Shown: positions 16,486-27,267, counted from the first letter of the stretch. The stretch is DNA of 64,000 bases from an uncultured Tropicimonas sp. (GCA_947497945.1 CANMIP010000004.1:1-64000); one strand, 5' to 3'. Numbers and translations are program-made. The notes: generated from the letters alone by a model not told the origin.

Positions 16486-17578
16486 ATGGCCGTCGTCCCC
16501 TGCGCATGGTGGGTGCATGAGGAGCCAGACAGCGGCCTGCTGGAACGGCTGGTTCGGCGCAGCATCGGACAATCGGACCCGAGGCAAACAGCGGACCCGA
16601 TGGATTTCCTGAGCACCGAGATACACTTCCCGGACGTCCTGCCCGAAACAGCCGCGCCTGCCCATCTCAGCTTCGCGATGTGGCTGGTGCGACGCCTGGA
16701 GCCGACACAGCTCGTCGAGCTGGGTTTCAGCGACAGCGCGACCGATTTCGCGATGTGCCAGTCTGTCCGTGAAGCCGGGCTCGCGACCGGTTGTCTTGCC
16801 GTCACGGCCGGGCACACCGATCCCGGCAAGACGGCTTTCTCGGAGACGACCCGGATGGAACAGGCGCGATATGCCGGTTTCAGCCGCCTGTCGCCGGATC
16901 CCGCCTCCGAGGTGACCGCGACGGTCGGGGATGGCAGTATCGACCTGCTCTCTCTCGACATCCGGCAAGACCCCGACGCGCTGCGCGACGAGCTCGGCGC
17001 ATGGATGCCGAAGCTCTCGGACGCCTCGATCGTGCTGCTTCACGGGTTGCAAACGCTGGAGCCGGGCTCGGAGATGGACGCGTTCTGGTCGGAATTTCTC
17101 GACACCGGACCGTCGATGCGGTTTTCCGATGGCCCCGGGCTTGCTGTCCTCTTTCTCGGCGAGGCCATTTCGCAACGGCTGAAAGGGGTCGCCGAGGCTT
17201 TCTTCCAGGAGCCGGAGAGCGGGATCCTTCGCGACGCCTTCGCCCTGGCTGTTGCCCAGCGGTCCCGCGATGCCCTGCTCGACCGATCCGGCGAGGAAGA
17301 CCCCGCCGATGCGCCTGGCGAGCTGGAAAGACAACTCGACCAGACCCGGCGCCTGCTGACACGGCTCGCGGAAACGAAGAACAACAGGGGCCTGCTGGCC
17401 GTTGCTGAAAGGGAAAGTGCACGCCTGCGAGAGGAGCTCGCCTGGGCCCGAACCCGGCCCGGCACATGGCTGCAGCGAAAATACTATTCCGCGGCGCTCT
17501 GTTTCCTCGCCGGTCTGGACAAGGTGTTTTCCGGGAAACGACGGGCCAAGTTCCTGAATTCGGAACGCAAGCGGGCCC
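16486..17578 (+). pseudogene. Methyltransferase-like N-terminal part of a broken polysaccharide-biosynthesis gene
   Basis: The frame from ATG 16486 (AGGGAA 7 nt upstream) encodes a methyltransferase-like region. It includes VELGFSDSATDFAMCQSVRE, then SIDLLSLDIRQDPDALRDEL and ASIVLLHG. About 60 residues of coiled coil (ELERQLDQTRRLLTRLAETK...) come next, then a basic linker ending KFLNSERKRAP. There family-like sequence stops, although the frame stays open by chance to 19017. A glycosyltransferase frame begins immediately in the +1 frame. The fold call rests on general pattern and is moderate. Confidence 0.5.
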
Positions 17579-18223
17579 CGTATAATCGCCGAACGCGGCG
17601 GCGTCCGGTTCCATTTCGTCTGGATCGGCGATGGCCACACGCCCGAATATGGCAACACGCGATCGGCCCATATCGCCGATCAGATCGAACGGGCGGGCCT
17701 CAACGCCCATGTCAGGATCGTGCGCGCCACCAGCGAAATCGAATACGCCTATGCCCAGGCGGACGCGTTGCTGCTGTCCTTCCGCCTCAATCCGCTCCCG
17801 AATGTTGCCATCGACATGCTGCTGATCGGCAAACCTGTCTTCTGCTTTGCGCGCACGACCGGGATCGCGGGCTTCCTTCGCGAGGCTGGCATTGCCGAGC
17901 ATTGCGCGGCCCAATATCTCGACGCGACGGAGATGGCCGCGAAGATCCGCTGCCTCTCCGACGACCCCGCGCCTCTGGCCACGGTCGCCGAGCGCGGCGC
18001 CGCTGTCGCGCGGCAATCCTTCAACGCCGCCCGATACGCCGAGCGGCTCGACGAGATCGCCATCTCGCATCTGCCGAAGCACCGGCAGATGGCGCACGAC
18101 ATCGCCTATATCCAGGAATCCGTGGCGCTGCGGCGCGCTTTCTGCGCCCCGATCCGGGAGACGGATGGGACCGAGGAAGAGACGATCCGGCGCTACCTGG
18201 AAAGCAATCGCATCGGGCATTGA
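17579..18223 (+). pseudogene. Glycosyltransferase (GT4-type) C-terminal half, no start codon region
   Basis: From about 17579 a frame shifted by one base encodes FHFVWIGDGHTPEYGNTRSA, then the nucleotide-sugar-binding half of a GT-B enzyme (YAYAQADALLLSFRLNPLPN, VAIDMLLIGKPVFCFA, then a helical tail). The acceptor-binding N-terminal half (about 180 residues) is absent, so more than a simple frameshift is implied: an internal deletion around 17560-17590 is likely. The frame is closed upstream by TGA 17555-17557 and ends at TGA 18221-18223. The RgpF frame follows directly in the same phase. Confidence 0.55.
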
Positions 18224-19117
18224 ATGCGCAAGCCGGTCCCCGGCTGCAACCAGTTGATCCTTGCCGAGGACGACGGATGGGCGAAACCCGAGGACCCCTT
18301 CGTGCGGTTTCTCAAGGCCGGACGGCCGGTCGGTCCCTGGATGCTGCCGGTCATCGATACGGCCAGCCCGGTCGGGGTCGACAGCATCGACCCGACCCGG
18401 ATCGCCCTGCATCTCCACGCCTTCTATGTCGAAGAACTGCAAGCCGTGCTCAAGAGGCTGCGGCGCAACGTGATCCGCCCGACGCTCTTTGTCAGCACGG
18501 GCGATGGCAAGGAAGCGCGGGTTCAGAGCGCCCTCGACGACTATTCCGGCCCGGTGGGCGAGATCCGGGCGGTGCCGAATCACGGGCGCGACATCGCTCC
18601 GCTGCTGACGCTCTTCGGCCCGACTCTGGTGCAGGAATTCGACATCTTCGGCCATCTCCATACCAAGCGCTCGCTGCACGCGACCAACCGGCGAACCATC
18701 GACGCCTGGACCAGCTTCCTGATGGAGAACCTGCTCGGCGGCGAGAGCGGCGGCGCGATGAGCGACCGGATCCTGACCGCGATGACGGAAGATCCCACGC
18801 TCGGCATCGTCTATCCCGACGATCCGAATATCCTCGAATGGACCGAGAATCTGGGCCCGGCTCAAAACGTCGCCGAACAGATGTACATCACCCATCTGCA
18901 CAACCATTTCAGCTTCCCGATGGGCAACATGTTGTGGGCCCGATCGACCTATCTCGACCGGTTCGTCACGCTTGGGCTGTGCTGGGAGGATTACCCGGCC
19001 GAACCGCTGCCAATTGACGGCACCTCGCTGCATGCGATCGAACGCCTGCTTGGCGCCCTGCTCAAGCGCATAGGCTTCGGAAAAGCGGTCACGAATGTCG
19101 GGGGCGTCACCCGCTGA
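18224..19117 (+). CDS. Rhamnan synthesis protein F (RgpF) domain protein
   Basis: 297 residues. IALHLHAFYVEELQAVLKRL, then LFVSTGD, the hallmark NHGRDIAPLLTLFG, then DIFGHLHTKRS and FPMGNMLWAR identify the RgpF family, associated with rhamnose-rich polysaccharide and lipopolysaccharide assembly. The ATG at 18224 immediately follows an in-frame TGA that ends the glycosyltransferase frame, in the same phase. This may originally have been the C-terminal domain of one large multidomain enzyme, separated by a nonsense codon. Whether it is translated on its own is uncertain, as no clear ribosome binding site precedes it. Confidence 0.65.
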   Translation: MRKPVPGCNQLILAEDDGWAKPEDPFVRFLKAGRPVGPWMLPVIDTASPVGVDSIDPTRIALHLHAFYVEELQAVLKRLRRNVIRPTLFVSTGDGKEARVQSALDDYSGPVGEIRAVPNHGRDIAPLLTLFGPTLVQEFDIFGHLHTKRSLHATNRRTIDAWTSFLMENLLGGESGGAMSDRILTAMTEDPTLGIVYPDDPNILEWTENLGPAQNVAEQMYITHLHNHFSFPMGNMLWARSTYLDRFVTLGLCWEDYPAEPLPIDGTSLHAIERLLGALLKRIGFGKAVTNVGGVTR

Positions 19118-19309
19118 GATTCACGCGCCCGCGCGGGATCGGCTTTCCGGATCCGGGGGGGCGAGACGACCCGTCCGGACAGGAAAATACCTCGGGCGCA
19201 CAGGCTCCGTGCAACAGGGCACTTGTACCGACAGCCGGGACGATTACATCGGGGGTCCCGCACGGGTACGGCCCTCCGGCGCGCTGTTCGAACAGAAGGA
19301 AATGCAGAT

Positions 19310-20173
19310 ATGCCCTATGATTACCAACCTCCCAAGGTATGGACCTGGGACGCCGAGAACGGCGGCGAGTGGGCCAAGGTCAACCGCCCCATCGCCGGGG
19401 CGACCCATGACGCGGTCCTGCCCCGCGGTCGTCACCCGCTTCAACTCTATTCTCTGGCCACTCCGAACGGGCAGAAGGTCACGATCCTGCTCGAGGAACT
19501 CCTGGCCGAGGGCGAGAGCGGTGCGGAATACGACGCCCACCTGATCCGGATCGGTGAAGGCGACCAGTTCTCCTCCGGCTTTGTCGATCTGAACCCGAAT
19601 TCCAAGATTCCGGCGCTGCTGGATACCGAAACCGGGTCCCGCGTCTTCGAATCCGGCGCCATCCTGCTCTACCTTGCGGAGAAATTCGGACGCTTCCTGC
19701 CAAAGGACCCGGCCGCGCGGACCGAGACGCTGAACTGGCTCTTCTGGCTGCAGGGCTCGGCGCCCTATCTCGGCGGCGGTTTCGGTCATTTCTACGCCTA
19801 TGCGCCGGAGAAGTTCGAATACCCGATCGACCGCTTCACGATGGAAGCCAAGCGGCAGATGGATGTGCTCGATCGACGCCTTGCGGAGAGCCGCTTCCTT
19901 GGCGGCGATGCGTATTCCATCGCCGATATCGCGACCTGGCCCTGGTACGGCAATCTCGTGCTTGGCAATCTCTACGACGCCGGCACGTTCCTTGATGTCG
20001 AGAGCTATACCAACCTGCGTCGCTGGAGCGACGAGATCACTGCCCGTCCGGCGGTCGAGCGCGGCCGAATGGTCAACCGAACCTCCGGTCCGCCCGAGAA
20101 ACAGCTCCACGAACGCCACGACGCGTCCGATTTCGAGTTGCAGACACAAGACAAGCTGGAAGCCGTGGGCTGA
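19310..20173 (+). CDS. yghU: Glutathione S-transferase family protein, YghU-like
   Basis: 287 residues. The N-terminal extension (YQPPKVWTWDAENGGEWAKV, then NRPIAGATHDAVLPRGRHPL) and the thioredoxin-like half (QLYSLATPNGQKVTILLEEL; NPNSKIPAL; FESGAILLYLAEK) are typical of YghU/YfcG disulfide-bond oxidoreductases, which use glutathione. The helical C-terminal domain carries GSAPYLGGGFGHFY and YSIADIATWPW. I chose the ATG at 19310 because it matches the family N-terminus. Cytoplasmic. Confidence 0.88.
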   Translation: MPYDYQPPKVWTWDAENGGEWAKVNRPIAGATHDAVLPRGRHPLQLYSLATPNGQKVTILLEELLAEGESGAEYDAHLIRIGEGDQFSSGFVDLNPNSKIPALLDTETGSRVFESGAILLYLAEKFGRFLPKDPAARTETLNWLFWLQGSAPYLGGGFGHFYAYAPEKFEYPIDRFTMEAKRQMDVLDRRLAESRFLGGDAYSIADIATWPWYGNLVLGNLYDAGTFLDVESYTNLRRWSDEITARPAVERGRMVNRTSGPPEKQLHERHDASDFELQTQDKLEAVG

Positions 20174-20642
20174 GCCCTCCGGCAAGACGAAAACCTGGCT
20201 CTCAACGACGGTCCCTCATCCCGTCCGGGGCGAGGGTGCGTGCCCGTGTCTCCAGGGCCCGTGCGACTCGGTTGTTCTCAATTTCGCAAAACCTGTTTTC
20301 CAACTGGAAACAACGAACGAAAAGCTTCGCCCAACGATTGCGGCGGAACCGAACACATTTGGGCCTTCCCTGCCGCAATGAGGCAGAACCATGGCGGGGA
20401 CTGGACTTCTCTCCGCCAGATTCGCGCCCTTTCCCAAGAATTTGAGGCAATTCCAAGCCATAATTCGCCATCCGGAAACACTCCGTCTCCAATTTCCACC
20501 ATGATCTTCGACCGAAAACTTCACAAAGCTTCCCTTCACACGCCGCTTTCCTGAACAATTCTCGACGCTGACAGGGATTGTCGTCGCCACGGCGTAGGAG
20601 CCACCCTACTGCCCCCGTGCGGCCTCGAGCAGGGACACGAGC
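20174..20642. other. Intergenic region without a recognisable gene
   Basis: About 470 bp. The middle (20280-20560) is visibly richer in A and T than its neighbours, with short repeated words such as AATTTC and CCAAC/GGAAAC. Open frames on the minus strand cross it, but I see no family-like protein, signal peptide or ribosome binding site. It probably holds the promoter of the DoxX gene and possibly an untranslated RNA; neither is demonstrated. Confidence 0.4.
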
Positions 20643-21146
20643 ATGACTGAAAGATCCGAACCACACCCCCCTCTGGGGAGCAACGCCCAGACCCTTTTGC
20701 GGTGCCTCATCTCCTCCTATTTCATCGCTGGTGCGATCGGCCTGATCCCGGGTATCGACCTTTTGCCACTCACCGAACGGCTCCTGCCCCCAGCGCTTTC
20801 CGGTCCGATCTCCGCGACCACCATTTTCGTGCTCGCCTACATGGTCATGATCGGGATCTGGCTGCGCGGGGCGGCGCTCCTGCTCGGGATCCTGACCTTC
20901 TGGGCCAGCTACCTGCGGATGATGGAGCAAGGGATGGGCACCGATCTGGGCGTGTTCTGGCGCGACCTCGCGCTGATCGGCGCGCTGATGCTGACCTATT
21001 CCCGCTCCCGCGGAAACAGCCTGCTCCACAAGACATATGGACGCGAGCTGAAGGCGCCAAATCTCGCCTCGCCGCGCGACCAGCTCTCCATGGAAGAGAT
21101 CGAAGAGCTCTTTCAGGAGGATTTCGAACACGCTCGCGCGGGTTGA
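20643..21146 (+). CDS. DoxX-like integral membrane protein
   Basis: 167 residues with four predicted membrane helices: LISSYFIAGAIGLIPG, ISATTIFVLAYMVMIGIW, GAALLLGILTFWASYL and FWRDLALIGALMLTY. The arrangement and the FWRDLALIGALML helix resemble the DoxX family. The C-terminal 45 residues are hydrophilic and acidic (DQLSMEEIEELFQEDF), probably cytoplasmic. Biochemical function is unknown. It lies 49 bp upstream of trmFO in the same direction. Confidence 0.65.
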   Translation: MTERSEPHPPLGSNAQTLLRCLISSYFIAGAIGLIPGIDLLPLTERLLPPALSGPISATTIFVLAYMVMIGIWLRGAALLLGILTFWASYLRMMEQGMGTDLGVFWRDLALIGALMLTYSRSRGNSLLHKTYGRELKAPNLASPRDQLSMEEIEELFQEDFEHARAG

Positions 21147-21195
21147 CCACCGCCCCGGCCTTTCAAATGTGTCGCCGATCCCCTAGATCGGCCCC

Positions 21196-22569
21196 ATGAC
21201 ACAAACCCTTCATATCGTCGGAGGCGGCATGGCCGGCTCCGAAGCCGCCTGGCAGGCCGCCGAACTGGGCATCCCTGTCGTCCTGCACGAAATGCGTCCG
21301 ACAACCGGCACCTTCGCCCATCGCACCGGCAACCTCGCCGAGATGGTCTGCTCCAACTCCTTCCGCTCCGACGATGACGAGAACAACGCCGTCGGCCTGC
21401 TGCATTGGGAGATGCGAACGGCGAACGGGTTGATCATGACCACGGCGGATGCCCATGCGGTCCCCGCCGGAGGCGCGCTCGCGGTGGACCGCGATGTCTT
21501 CGCCGAAGAGGTGACCCGCAAGCTGCGCGCCCATCCCAATGTCACCATTGCCGAGGGCGAGATAACCGCGCTGCCCGGCCCGGAGGACGGCCCCGTCATC
21601 ATCGCCACCGGTCCGCTGACCTCCGGCCCGCTGGCCGAGGCCATCGCCGCCGAAACCGGGCAGGACAGCCTCGCCTTTTTCGACGCCATCGCCCCCATCG
21701 TCTATTTCGACTCCGTGGACATGGACGTGGCCTGGATGCAGTCGCGCTATGACAAGGGCGAGACCGAGGAAGAACAGAAGGCCTATCTCAACTGCCCGAT
21801 GGACAAGGCCCAGTACGAGGGATTCATCGACGCGCTGCTCGCCGCCGAGAAAACCGAGTTCAAGCCCGGCGAGACGGCGAAGTATTTCGACGGTTGCCTG
21901 CCGATCGAGGTCATGGCCGAGCGCGGCCGCGAGACCCTGCGCCACGGGCCAATGAAGCCGGTCGGGCTGACCAACAGCCACATGCCGGGGGAGAAGGCCT
22001 ACGCCGTCGTCCAGCTCCGGCGGGATAACGCGCTCGGCACGCTCTACAATATCGTCGGCTTCCAGACGAAAATGAAATACGGCGCCCAAACTGAAGTGTT
22101 CCGGATGATCCCGGGGTTGCAAGAGGCCCGTTTCGCCCGGCTCGGCGGCATCCACCGCAACACTTTCATCAACTCGCCGACCCTGCTCGACGACCAGATG
22201 CGGCTGAAATCGAAACCCCATATCCGCTTTGCCGGCCAGATCACTGGCGTTGAAGGCTATGTCGAGAGCGCCGCGATGGGGCTGCTCGCCGGCCGCCTCG
22301 CCGCCGCCGAACTGCGCGGCGAAACCCTTGCCCCCGTCCCGGTCGACACTGCCATGGGGGCGCTTGTGAACCACATCACCGGCGGCGCCGAGGCGAAGAC
22401 CTTCCAGCCGATGAACGTGAATTTCGGCCTCTTCCGTCCGGTTGATGCCAAGGGGGGGCGCAAGGGGCGCAAGGTTCGCTACAAGATCTATACCGACCGT
22501 GCCAAGGCCGCCTGGTGCGACTGGCTCGGCCTGCCCCCGCCCGCCCCTGCGATGGAGCCCCCCTCATGA
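21196..22569 (+). CDS. trmFO: Methylenetetrahydrofolate-tRNA-(uracil-5-)-methyltransferase TrmFO
   Basis: 457-residue folate- and FAD-dependent enzyme that makes 5-methyluridine at tRNA position 54. The FAD-binding start is [20 protein letters not shown]. TrmFO-specific motifs follow: [44 protein letters not shown], the LTNSH and VVQLRRDN blocks, and [20 protein letters not shown]. The length is normal for the family. The stop overlaps the start of the next small membrane gene by 4 nt. Confidence 0.95.
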   Translation: MTQTLHIVGGGMAGSEAAWQAAELGIPVVLHEMRPTTGTFAHRTGNLAEMVCSNSFRSDDDENNAVGLLHWEMRTANGLIMTTADAHAVPAGGALAVDRDVFAEEVTRKLRAHPNVTIAEGEITALPGPEDGPVIIATGPLTSGPLAEAIAAETGQDSLAFFDAIAPIVYFDSVDMDVAWMQSRYDKGETEEEQKAYLNCPMDKAQYEGFIDALLAAEKTEFKPGETAKYFDGCLPIEVMAERGRETLRHGPMKPVGLTNSHMPGEKAYAVVQLRRDNALGTLYNIVGFQTKMKYGAQTEVFRMIPGLQEARFARLGGIHRNTFINSPTLLDDQMRLKSKPHIRFAGQITGVEGYVESAAMGLLAGRLAAAELRGETLAPVPVDTAMGALVNHITGGAEAKTFQPMNVNFGLFRPVDAKGGRKGRKVRYKIYTDRAKAAWCDWLGLPPPAPAMEPPS

Positions 22570-22754
22570 ATTACGTGCTTGCCCTGCTGTTGCCGCCGCT
22601 CTCGATCATGATCGCCGGACGACCGATCCTCGGGATCATCGTCTTCCTGATCTGGCTGCCGGCGGTGATCTTTTCCAGCGGGCTGACCCACCCGATGTTC
22701 ATCCTCCTGGCCTGGTTCCTGATCCACCAGGGCGTCGTGACCAAGGGGCCATGA
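22566..22754 (+). CDS. Small two-helix membrane protein
   Basis: 62 residues with two hydrophobic helices ([20 protein letters not shown] and an adjoining [17 protein letters not shown], then [13 protein letters not shown]). It resembles short PMP3/YqaE-like proteins in size and layout, but I would not assign that family. ATG overlaps the trmFO stop (ATGA), and its own stop overlaps the gluQ start, so it is translationally coupled on both sides and co-transcribed. Confidence 0.7.
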   Translation: MNYVLALLLPPLSIMIAGRPILGIIVFLIWLPAVIFSSGLTHPMFILLAWFLIHQGVVTKGP

Positions 22755-23605
22755 GGACCCGCTTCGCCCCCTCGCCGACCGGGCCATTGCATCTCGGCCA
22801 CGCCTATTCGGCGCTACTGGCCTATGACATGGCGCGCAAGGCAGGAGGCGACTTCCTGCTGCGGATCGAGGATATCGACCGCAGCCGCGCCCGCCCCGCA
22901 TGGGAGGCGCAGATCTTCGACGACCTTCACTGGCTCGGCCTCGACTGGCCGGAGCCGGTCCTGCGCCAGTCGGACCGTCTGCCGGCCTACCGTGCCGCCC
23001 TCGAAACCCTCTGGGACCGGGGGCTCCTCTATCCCTGCAGCTGCCATCGCCGTGACATTGTCGAAGCCGCGAGCGCCCCGCAGGAAGGCGGCACGCCGCC
23101 GGTCGGTCCGGATGGCATCGTCTATCCCGGCACCTGCCGCGACAAGCCCCTCCCACCCAAGATGCCCGAGGAAGCGCTCCGTCTGAACATGCGCAAGGCC
23201 CTGCAGGGGATCGGACCCGTGTCATTCATGGAAGAAGGCACCGGCCCGGACGGCGAAACCGGCCGACAGGAGATCCCGCAGGACCAACTGGTCGACGGCA
23301 TCGGCGACATCGTCCTTGCCCGCCGCGACATGGGCACCTCCTATCACCTTGCCGTCGTCCTCGACGATGCCGCGCAGGAGATCACCCATGTCATCCGCGG
23401 GCAGGATCTTTTCGAGGCAACCGCAATCCATGCCCTGCTGCAAATGCTTCTTGGCCTGCCAACACCGCGTTATCATCACCACCGCCTGATCCGCGACGAG
23501 GCCGGCAAACGCCTCGCCAAGCGGGACGACGCGCGCGCAATCTCAAAGTACCGGGCCGATGGCGAAAGTCCGGCGGATATTCGTGACCGTGTCGGCCTGA
23601 GGTAA
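22751..23605 (+). CDS. gluQ: Glutamyl-Q tRNA(Asp) synthetase
   Basis: 284-residue paralogue of the glutamyl-tRNA synthetase catalytic domain that attaches glutamate to queuosine in tRNA(Asp). It has FAPSPTGPLHLGHAYSALLA (the HIGH-like HLGH), LRIEDIDRSRARP, the zinc-region PCSCHRRDI with a later CRDK, and the KMSKS-like GKRLAKRDDARAI. It lacks the anticodon-binding domain, as expected at this length. The start overlaps the upstream stop by 4 nt. Confidence 0.93.
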   Translation: MRTRFAPSPTGPLHLGHAYSALLAYDMARKAGGDFLLRIEDIDRSRARPAWEAQIFDDLHWLGLDWPEPVLRQSDRLPAYRAALETLWDRGLLYPCSCHRRDIVEAASAPQEGGTPPVGPDGIVYPGTCRDKPLPPKMPEEALRLNMRKALQGIGPVSFMEEGTGPDGETGRQEIPQDQLVDGIGDIVLARRDMGTSYHLAVVLDDAAQEITHVIRGQDLFEATAIHALLQMLLGLPTPRYHHHRLIRDEAGKRLAKRDDARAISKYRADGESPADIRDRVGLR

Positions 23606-23631
23606 GACACGCCGCATCGGGCAAACCCATC

Positions 23632-24015
23632 CTACCGCGGCAAGGCGATCCCGAGATGATCGGACAGCGCGCGGCAATAGCGCGCCCAGTCACGATACTC
23701 CTCGCTGAAGACGAAGAACGCGCCGCGTGCATCCCAGAGCGCATCCTTCTCGGCCTCAAGCTCGCAGACATAGCCACTCGGATCTTTCCGTCCCTCGGAC
23801 CGCGCCCGCAGCTCGGCCGCAGCAAGCAGTGTCTCGCGGAATTGCTCCAGCACCCGCCCCTTGCCCGCATCACTGCGTTCCGGGAAGGCGCGGTTCGAGA
23901 TCGTGAACAGCGCGGCACAATCGACGAGGCTCTCGCTGATCGGTTGGCCCGCATCGGCGCGAACCGGCCCGAGGGCGGCGCAAAGACAGGTCAGGTTGAT
24001 CGCAAGGGTGCGCAT
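23632..24015 (-). CDS. Secreted small hypothetical protein
   Basis: 127 residues with a probable signal peptide (RTLAINLTCLCAALGPVRA, cleaved before DAG). The mature part is helical with two cysteines (LVDCAALF, YVCELEAEK) and a third near the end (RYCRALSD), so a disulphide is possible. I chose the ATG at 24015 because it starts the signal sequence. I recognise no family. It is convergent with gluQ and lies 61 bp downstream of uvrA. Confidence 0.6.
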   Translation of the reverse strand: MRTLAINLTCLCAALGPVRADAGQPISESLVDCAALFTISNRAFPERSDAGKGRVLEQFRETLLAAAELRARSEGRKDPSGYVCELEAEKDALWDARGAFFVFSEEYRDWARYCRALSDHLGIALPR

Positions 24016-24076
24016 TCTCTCTCCCGCGGGGCTGCGGCAGCATCCTGCACGGAAAATGCGGCGAAGATTTGAAACG

Positions 24077-26968
24077 CTATTCAGCCGCCACCCGGCCTGC
24101 TGCCGCCAGCATCGGCCTGAGATAGCGCCCGGTATGGCTCTCCGGCTCCTCGGCCACCTGTTCCGGCGTGCCCGTCGCCACGATCCGCCCGCCGCCATCG
24201 CCGCCCTCAGGCCCGATATCGATGATCCAGTCCGCCGTCTTGATGACATCGAGATTATGCTCGATCACCACGACCGTGTTGCCCTGCTCCACGAGTTCAT
24301 GCAGCACTTCCAGCAGCTTGCGCACATCCTCGAAATGCAGGCCCGTGGTCGGCTCGTCGAGAATATAGAGCGTGCGGCCGGTCGAGCGCTTGGCCAGCTC
24401 CTTGGAGAGCTTCACCCGCTGCGCCTCGCCGCCCGAGAGCGTCGTCGCCTGCTGGCCGACCTTGATATAGCCCAGCCCCACGCGCACCAGCGCATCCATC
24501 TTCTCCCGGATCGAGGGCACCGCCTTGAAGAAGGCCTGCGCATCCTCGACCGTCATGTCGAGAACATCGGCAATCGACTTGCCCTTGAACTTAATCTCAA
24601 GAGTTTCGCGGTTATACCGGGCCCCATGACAGGTTTCACAGGTAACATAGACGTCCGGAAGAAAGTGCATCTCGATCTTGATGACACCGTCGCCCTGGCA
24701 GGCTTCGCAACGCCCCCCCTTGACGTTGAAACTGAAGCGCCCTGGTTTATAGCCGCGGGCCTTTGCCTCCGGGAGCCCGGCAAACCAGTCCCGGATCGGG
24801 GTGAAAGCGCCGGTATAGGTCGCGGGGTTTGAGCGCGGCGTGCGCCCGATCGGGCGCTGGTCGATATCGATCACCTTGTCGAGATGCTCCAGCCCCTTGA
24901 TCGTCTCGCAGGGCGCCGGCGTCTGCCGCGCCCCGTTCAGCCGCATCGAGGCGGTCTTGAACAGGGTCTCGATGGTCAGCGTCGACTTGCCGCCGCCGGA
25001 CACGCCGGTCACGCAGACGAATTTCCCCAGCGGGAAATCGGCCGTGACCTGCTTGAGATTGTTCCCGGTGGCCTTGACCACCGAGACCTTCTTGCCATTG
25101 CCCTCGCGCCGGAGCTGGCTGATCGGGATCTCGCGCGTGCCGTTGAGATATTCGCCGGTCACCGAGCCCTCATGCGCCATGATCTCCGCCGGCGTGCCGC
25201 AAGCCACGACCGCGCCGCCATGCACGCCCGCGCCGGGGCCGATATCGAAGACGTAGTCCGCCTCGCGGATCGCCTCCTCGTCATGCTCGACCACGATCAC
25301 CGTGTTGCCCTGGTCACGCAGGTTCTTCAGAGTGCCGAGCAACCGGTCATTGTCGCGCTGGTGCAGACCGATGGAGGGTTCGTCGAGCACGTAGAGCACG
25401 CCCGTCAGGCCCGAGCCGATCTGGCTGGCCAGCCGGATGCGCTGGCTTTCGCCACCGCTGAGCGTGCCCGAGTTGCGCGATAGCGAGAGGTATTCGAGGC
25501 CGACATTGTTCAGGAATCCAAGCCGCTCGCGGATCTCCTTAAGGATCGCCCGGGCAATCTCGTTCTTCTGGACGGTCAGGCTGCCCGGAACGCTCTCGCA
25601 CCAGTCGAGCGCCTCCTTGATCGACATCTGCACAACCTGACCGGCATGCAGAAGCCCGCCCTCACCGCCCTCGGCGGACCCGATCTTCACCGCCAGCGCC
25701 TCGGGCCGCAGCCGGAAACCGCCGCAGCTGCCGCAGGGGCGGTTGTTCTGGTACCGCTCGAACTCCTCGCGAATCCAGTTGGAATCCGTCTCCCGGTAGC
25801 GGCGCTCCATGTTCGGGATCACACCCTCGAAGCTGCGCGTCACCTGGTAGACCCGACCGCCCTCGTCATAGCGGAACTCGATTTCTTCATTGCCTGAGCC
25901 GCGGAGGAAGACCTCCTGGACCTCTTTCGGGACATCCTTCCAGCGGGCATTCTTGTCGAACTTGTAATGCTTGGCGATGGCCTCGATGGTCTGCAGGAAA
26001 TAGGGCGACTTGCCCTTGCGCCAGGGCGCCAGCGCGCCGTCGGCGATCTTCAGCGTCGCGTCCGGCACCACGAGGCGCTCGTCGAAGAAAAGCTCCACGC
26101 CGAGCCCGTCGCAATCGGGACAGGCGCCGAACGGCGCGTTGAACGAGAACAGCCGCGGCTCGATCTCGGGAATGGTGAAGCCGCTGACAGGACAGGCGAA
26201 ATTTTCCGAGAAGGTGATCCGCTCCGGTTCGCCCTCCTCGGGTTTCGGCGCGGTTTCCAGGATGGCGATGCCGTCCGCGAGATCCAGCGCGGTGCGGAAA
26301 CTGTCTGCCAGCCGCGTCTCGCTCCCCTCGCGCACGACGATCCGGTCCACCACGACATCGATGTCATGGCGGAACTTCTTGTCGAGCTTCGGGGGCTCGT
26401 CAAGCTCGAAAAAGGCGCCGTCCACCTTCACCCGCTGGAAGCCCTGCTTGCGCAGCTCCAGGAATTCCTTGCGATATTCCCCTTTCCGGTCGCGCACGAT
26501 CGGGGCCAGGAGATAGGCGCGCGTGCCTTCCTCCAGCGCCATGACACGGTCCACCATGTCCTGCACCTGCTGCGCCTCGATGGGTTTTCCGGTCGCGGGC
26601 GAATAGGGGGTGCCGACGCGGGCGAAGAGCAGGCGGAGATAGTCGTAGATCTCGGTCACGGTGCCGACGGTAGAGCGCGGGTTCTTGGATGTCGTCTTCT
26701 GCTCGATGGAGATGGCGGGCGAGAGACCGGAAATGTGATCCACATCCGGCTTTTCCATCATGTCGAGAAACTGCCGCGCATAGGCGGAAAGCGATTCCAC
26801 GTAGCGCCGCTGGCCTTCGGCATAGACCGTGTCAAAGGCGAGGCTCGACTTGCCGGAGCCGGAAAGTCCGGTGATCACAACCAGTTCGTCGCGCGGGATG
26901 TCCACGTCGATATTCTTGAGATTGTGCTCGCGCGCGCCGCGCACCTCGATGAACTTCTGTTCAGCCAT
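24077..26968 (-). CDS. uvrA: Excinuclease ABC subunit A
   Basis: 963-residue UvrA, the damage-sensing ATPase of nucleotide excision repair. The first nucleotide-binding domain has [21 protein letters not shown] zinc module (CPVSGF...CPDCDGLG) and a signature [19 protein letters not shown] follow. The second domain has [46 protein letters not shown] and [13 protein letters not shown]. Family length is normal. An SOS-box-like sequence sits 67 bp upstream, consistent with LexA control. Confidence 0.97.
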   Translation of the reverse strand: MAEQKFIEVRGAREHNLKNIDVDIPRDELVVITGLSGSGKSSLAFDTVYAEGQRRYVESLSAYARQFLDMMEKPDVDHISGLSPAISIEQKTTSKNPRSTVGTVTEIYDYLRLLFARVGTPYSPATGKPIEAQQVQDMVDRVMALEEGTRAYLLAPIVRDRKGEYRKEFLELRKQGFQRVKVDGAFFELDEPPKLDKKFRHDIDVVVDRIVVREGSETRLADSFRTALDLADGIAILETAPKPEEGEPERITFSENFACPVSGFTIPEIEPRLFSFNAPFGACPDCDGLGVELFFDERLVVPDATLKIADGALAPWRKGKSPYFLQTIEAIAKHYKFDKNARWKDVPKEVQEVFLRGSGNEEIEFRYDEGGRVYQVTRSFEGVIPNMERRYRETDSNWIREEFERYQNNRPCGSCGGFRLRPEALAVKIGSAEGGEGGLLHAGQVVQMSIKEALDWCESVPGSLTVQKNEIARAILKEIRERLGFLNNVGLEYLSLSRNSGTLSGGESQRIRLASQIGSGLTGVLYVLDEPSIGLHQRDNDRLLGTLKNLRDQGNTVIVVEHDEEAIREADYVFDIGPGAGVHGGAVVACGTPAEIMAHEGSVTGEYLNGTREIPISQLRREGNGKKVSVVKATGNNLKQVTADFPLGKFVCVTGVSGGGKSTLTIETLFKTASMRLNGARQTPAPCETIKGLEHLDKVIDIDQRPIGRTPRSNPATYTGAFTPIRDWFAGLPEAKARGYKPGRFSFNVKGGRCEACQGDGVIKIEMHFLPDVYVTCETCHGARYNRETLEIKFKGKSIADVLDMTVEDAQAFFKAVPSIREKMDALVRVGLGYIKVGQQATTLSGGEAQRVKLSKELAKRSTGRTLYILDEPTTGLHFEDVRKLLEVLHELVEQGNTVVVIEHNLDVIKTADWIIDIGPEGGDGGGRIVATGTPEQVAEEPESHTGRYLRPMLAAAGRVAAE

Positions 26969-27034
26969 GCCTCACCCCTTGACGGATGCTCCACCAGATA
27001 AGCGATCGTCGCGGATTCTCCAATCGCAAAATGA

Positions 27035-27049
27035 GAACAAAATATAAAC
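27035..27049 (-). promoter_or_regulatory. SOS-box-like LexA site upstream of uvrA
   Basis: Read on the minus strand the sequence is GTTT-ATATTTT-GTTC, one mismatch from the alphaproteobacterial LexA consensus GTTC-N7-GTTC. It lies 67 bp upstream of the uvrA start, within a locally AT-rich stretch. uvrA is a classic SOS gene, so placement and gene agree. Binding is inferred. Confidence 0.6.
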
Positions 27050-27267
27050 ATGCGTGAGGTGCGAGCGGGTCTCCGCCCCGGATGGGCTTTTTGGCAGGCA
27101 GCCGGTCGGTGTGACCGGAGACGCAATTCGAGCCGCCTGCGCGACACCTACCCCAGCGCATGACGAAACAGCCGCCCCCTTCGCCTGTCACGTCTTTCGA
27201 CCGGACATCCCGGCACGCCGTGCAATTGCCACTGGAATCCCGCGATACGGGGCGCTACCAACCCTGC

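Noticed and set aside
16880..19033. A 717-codon minus-strand frame across the glycan region
   Set aside because: Antisense shadow. The plus strand shows real glycosyltransferase and RgpF motifs.
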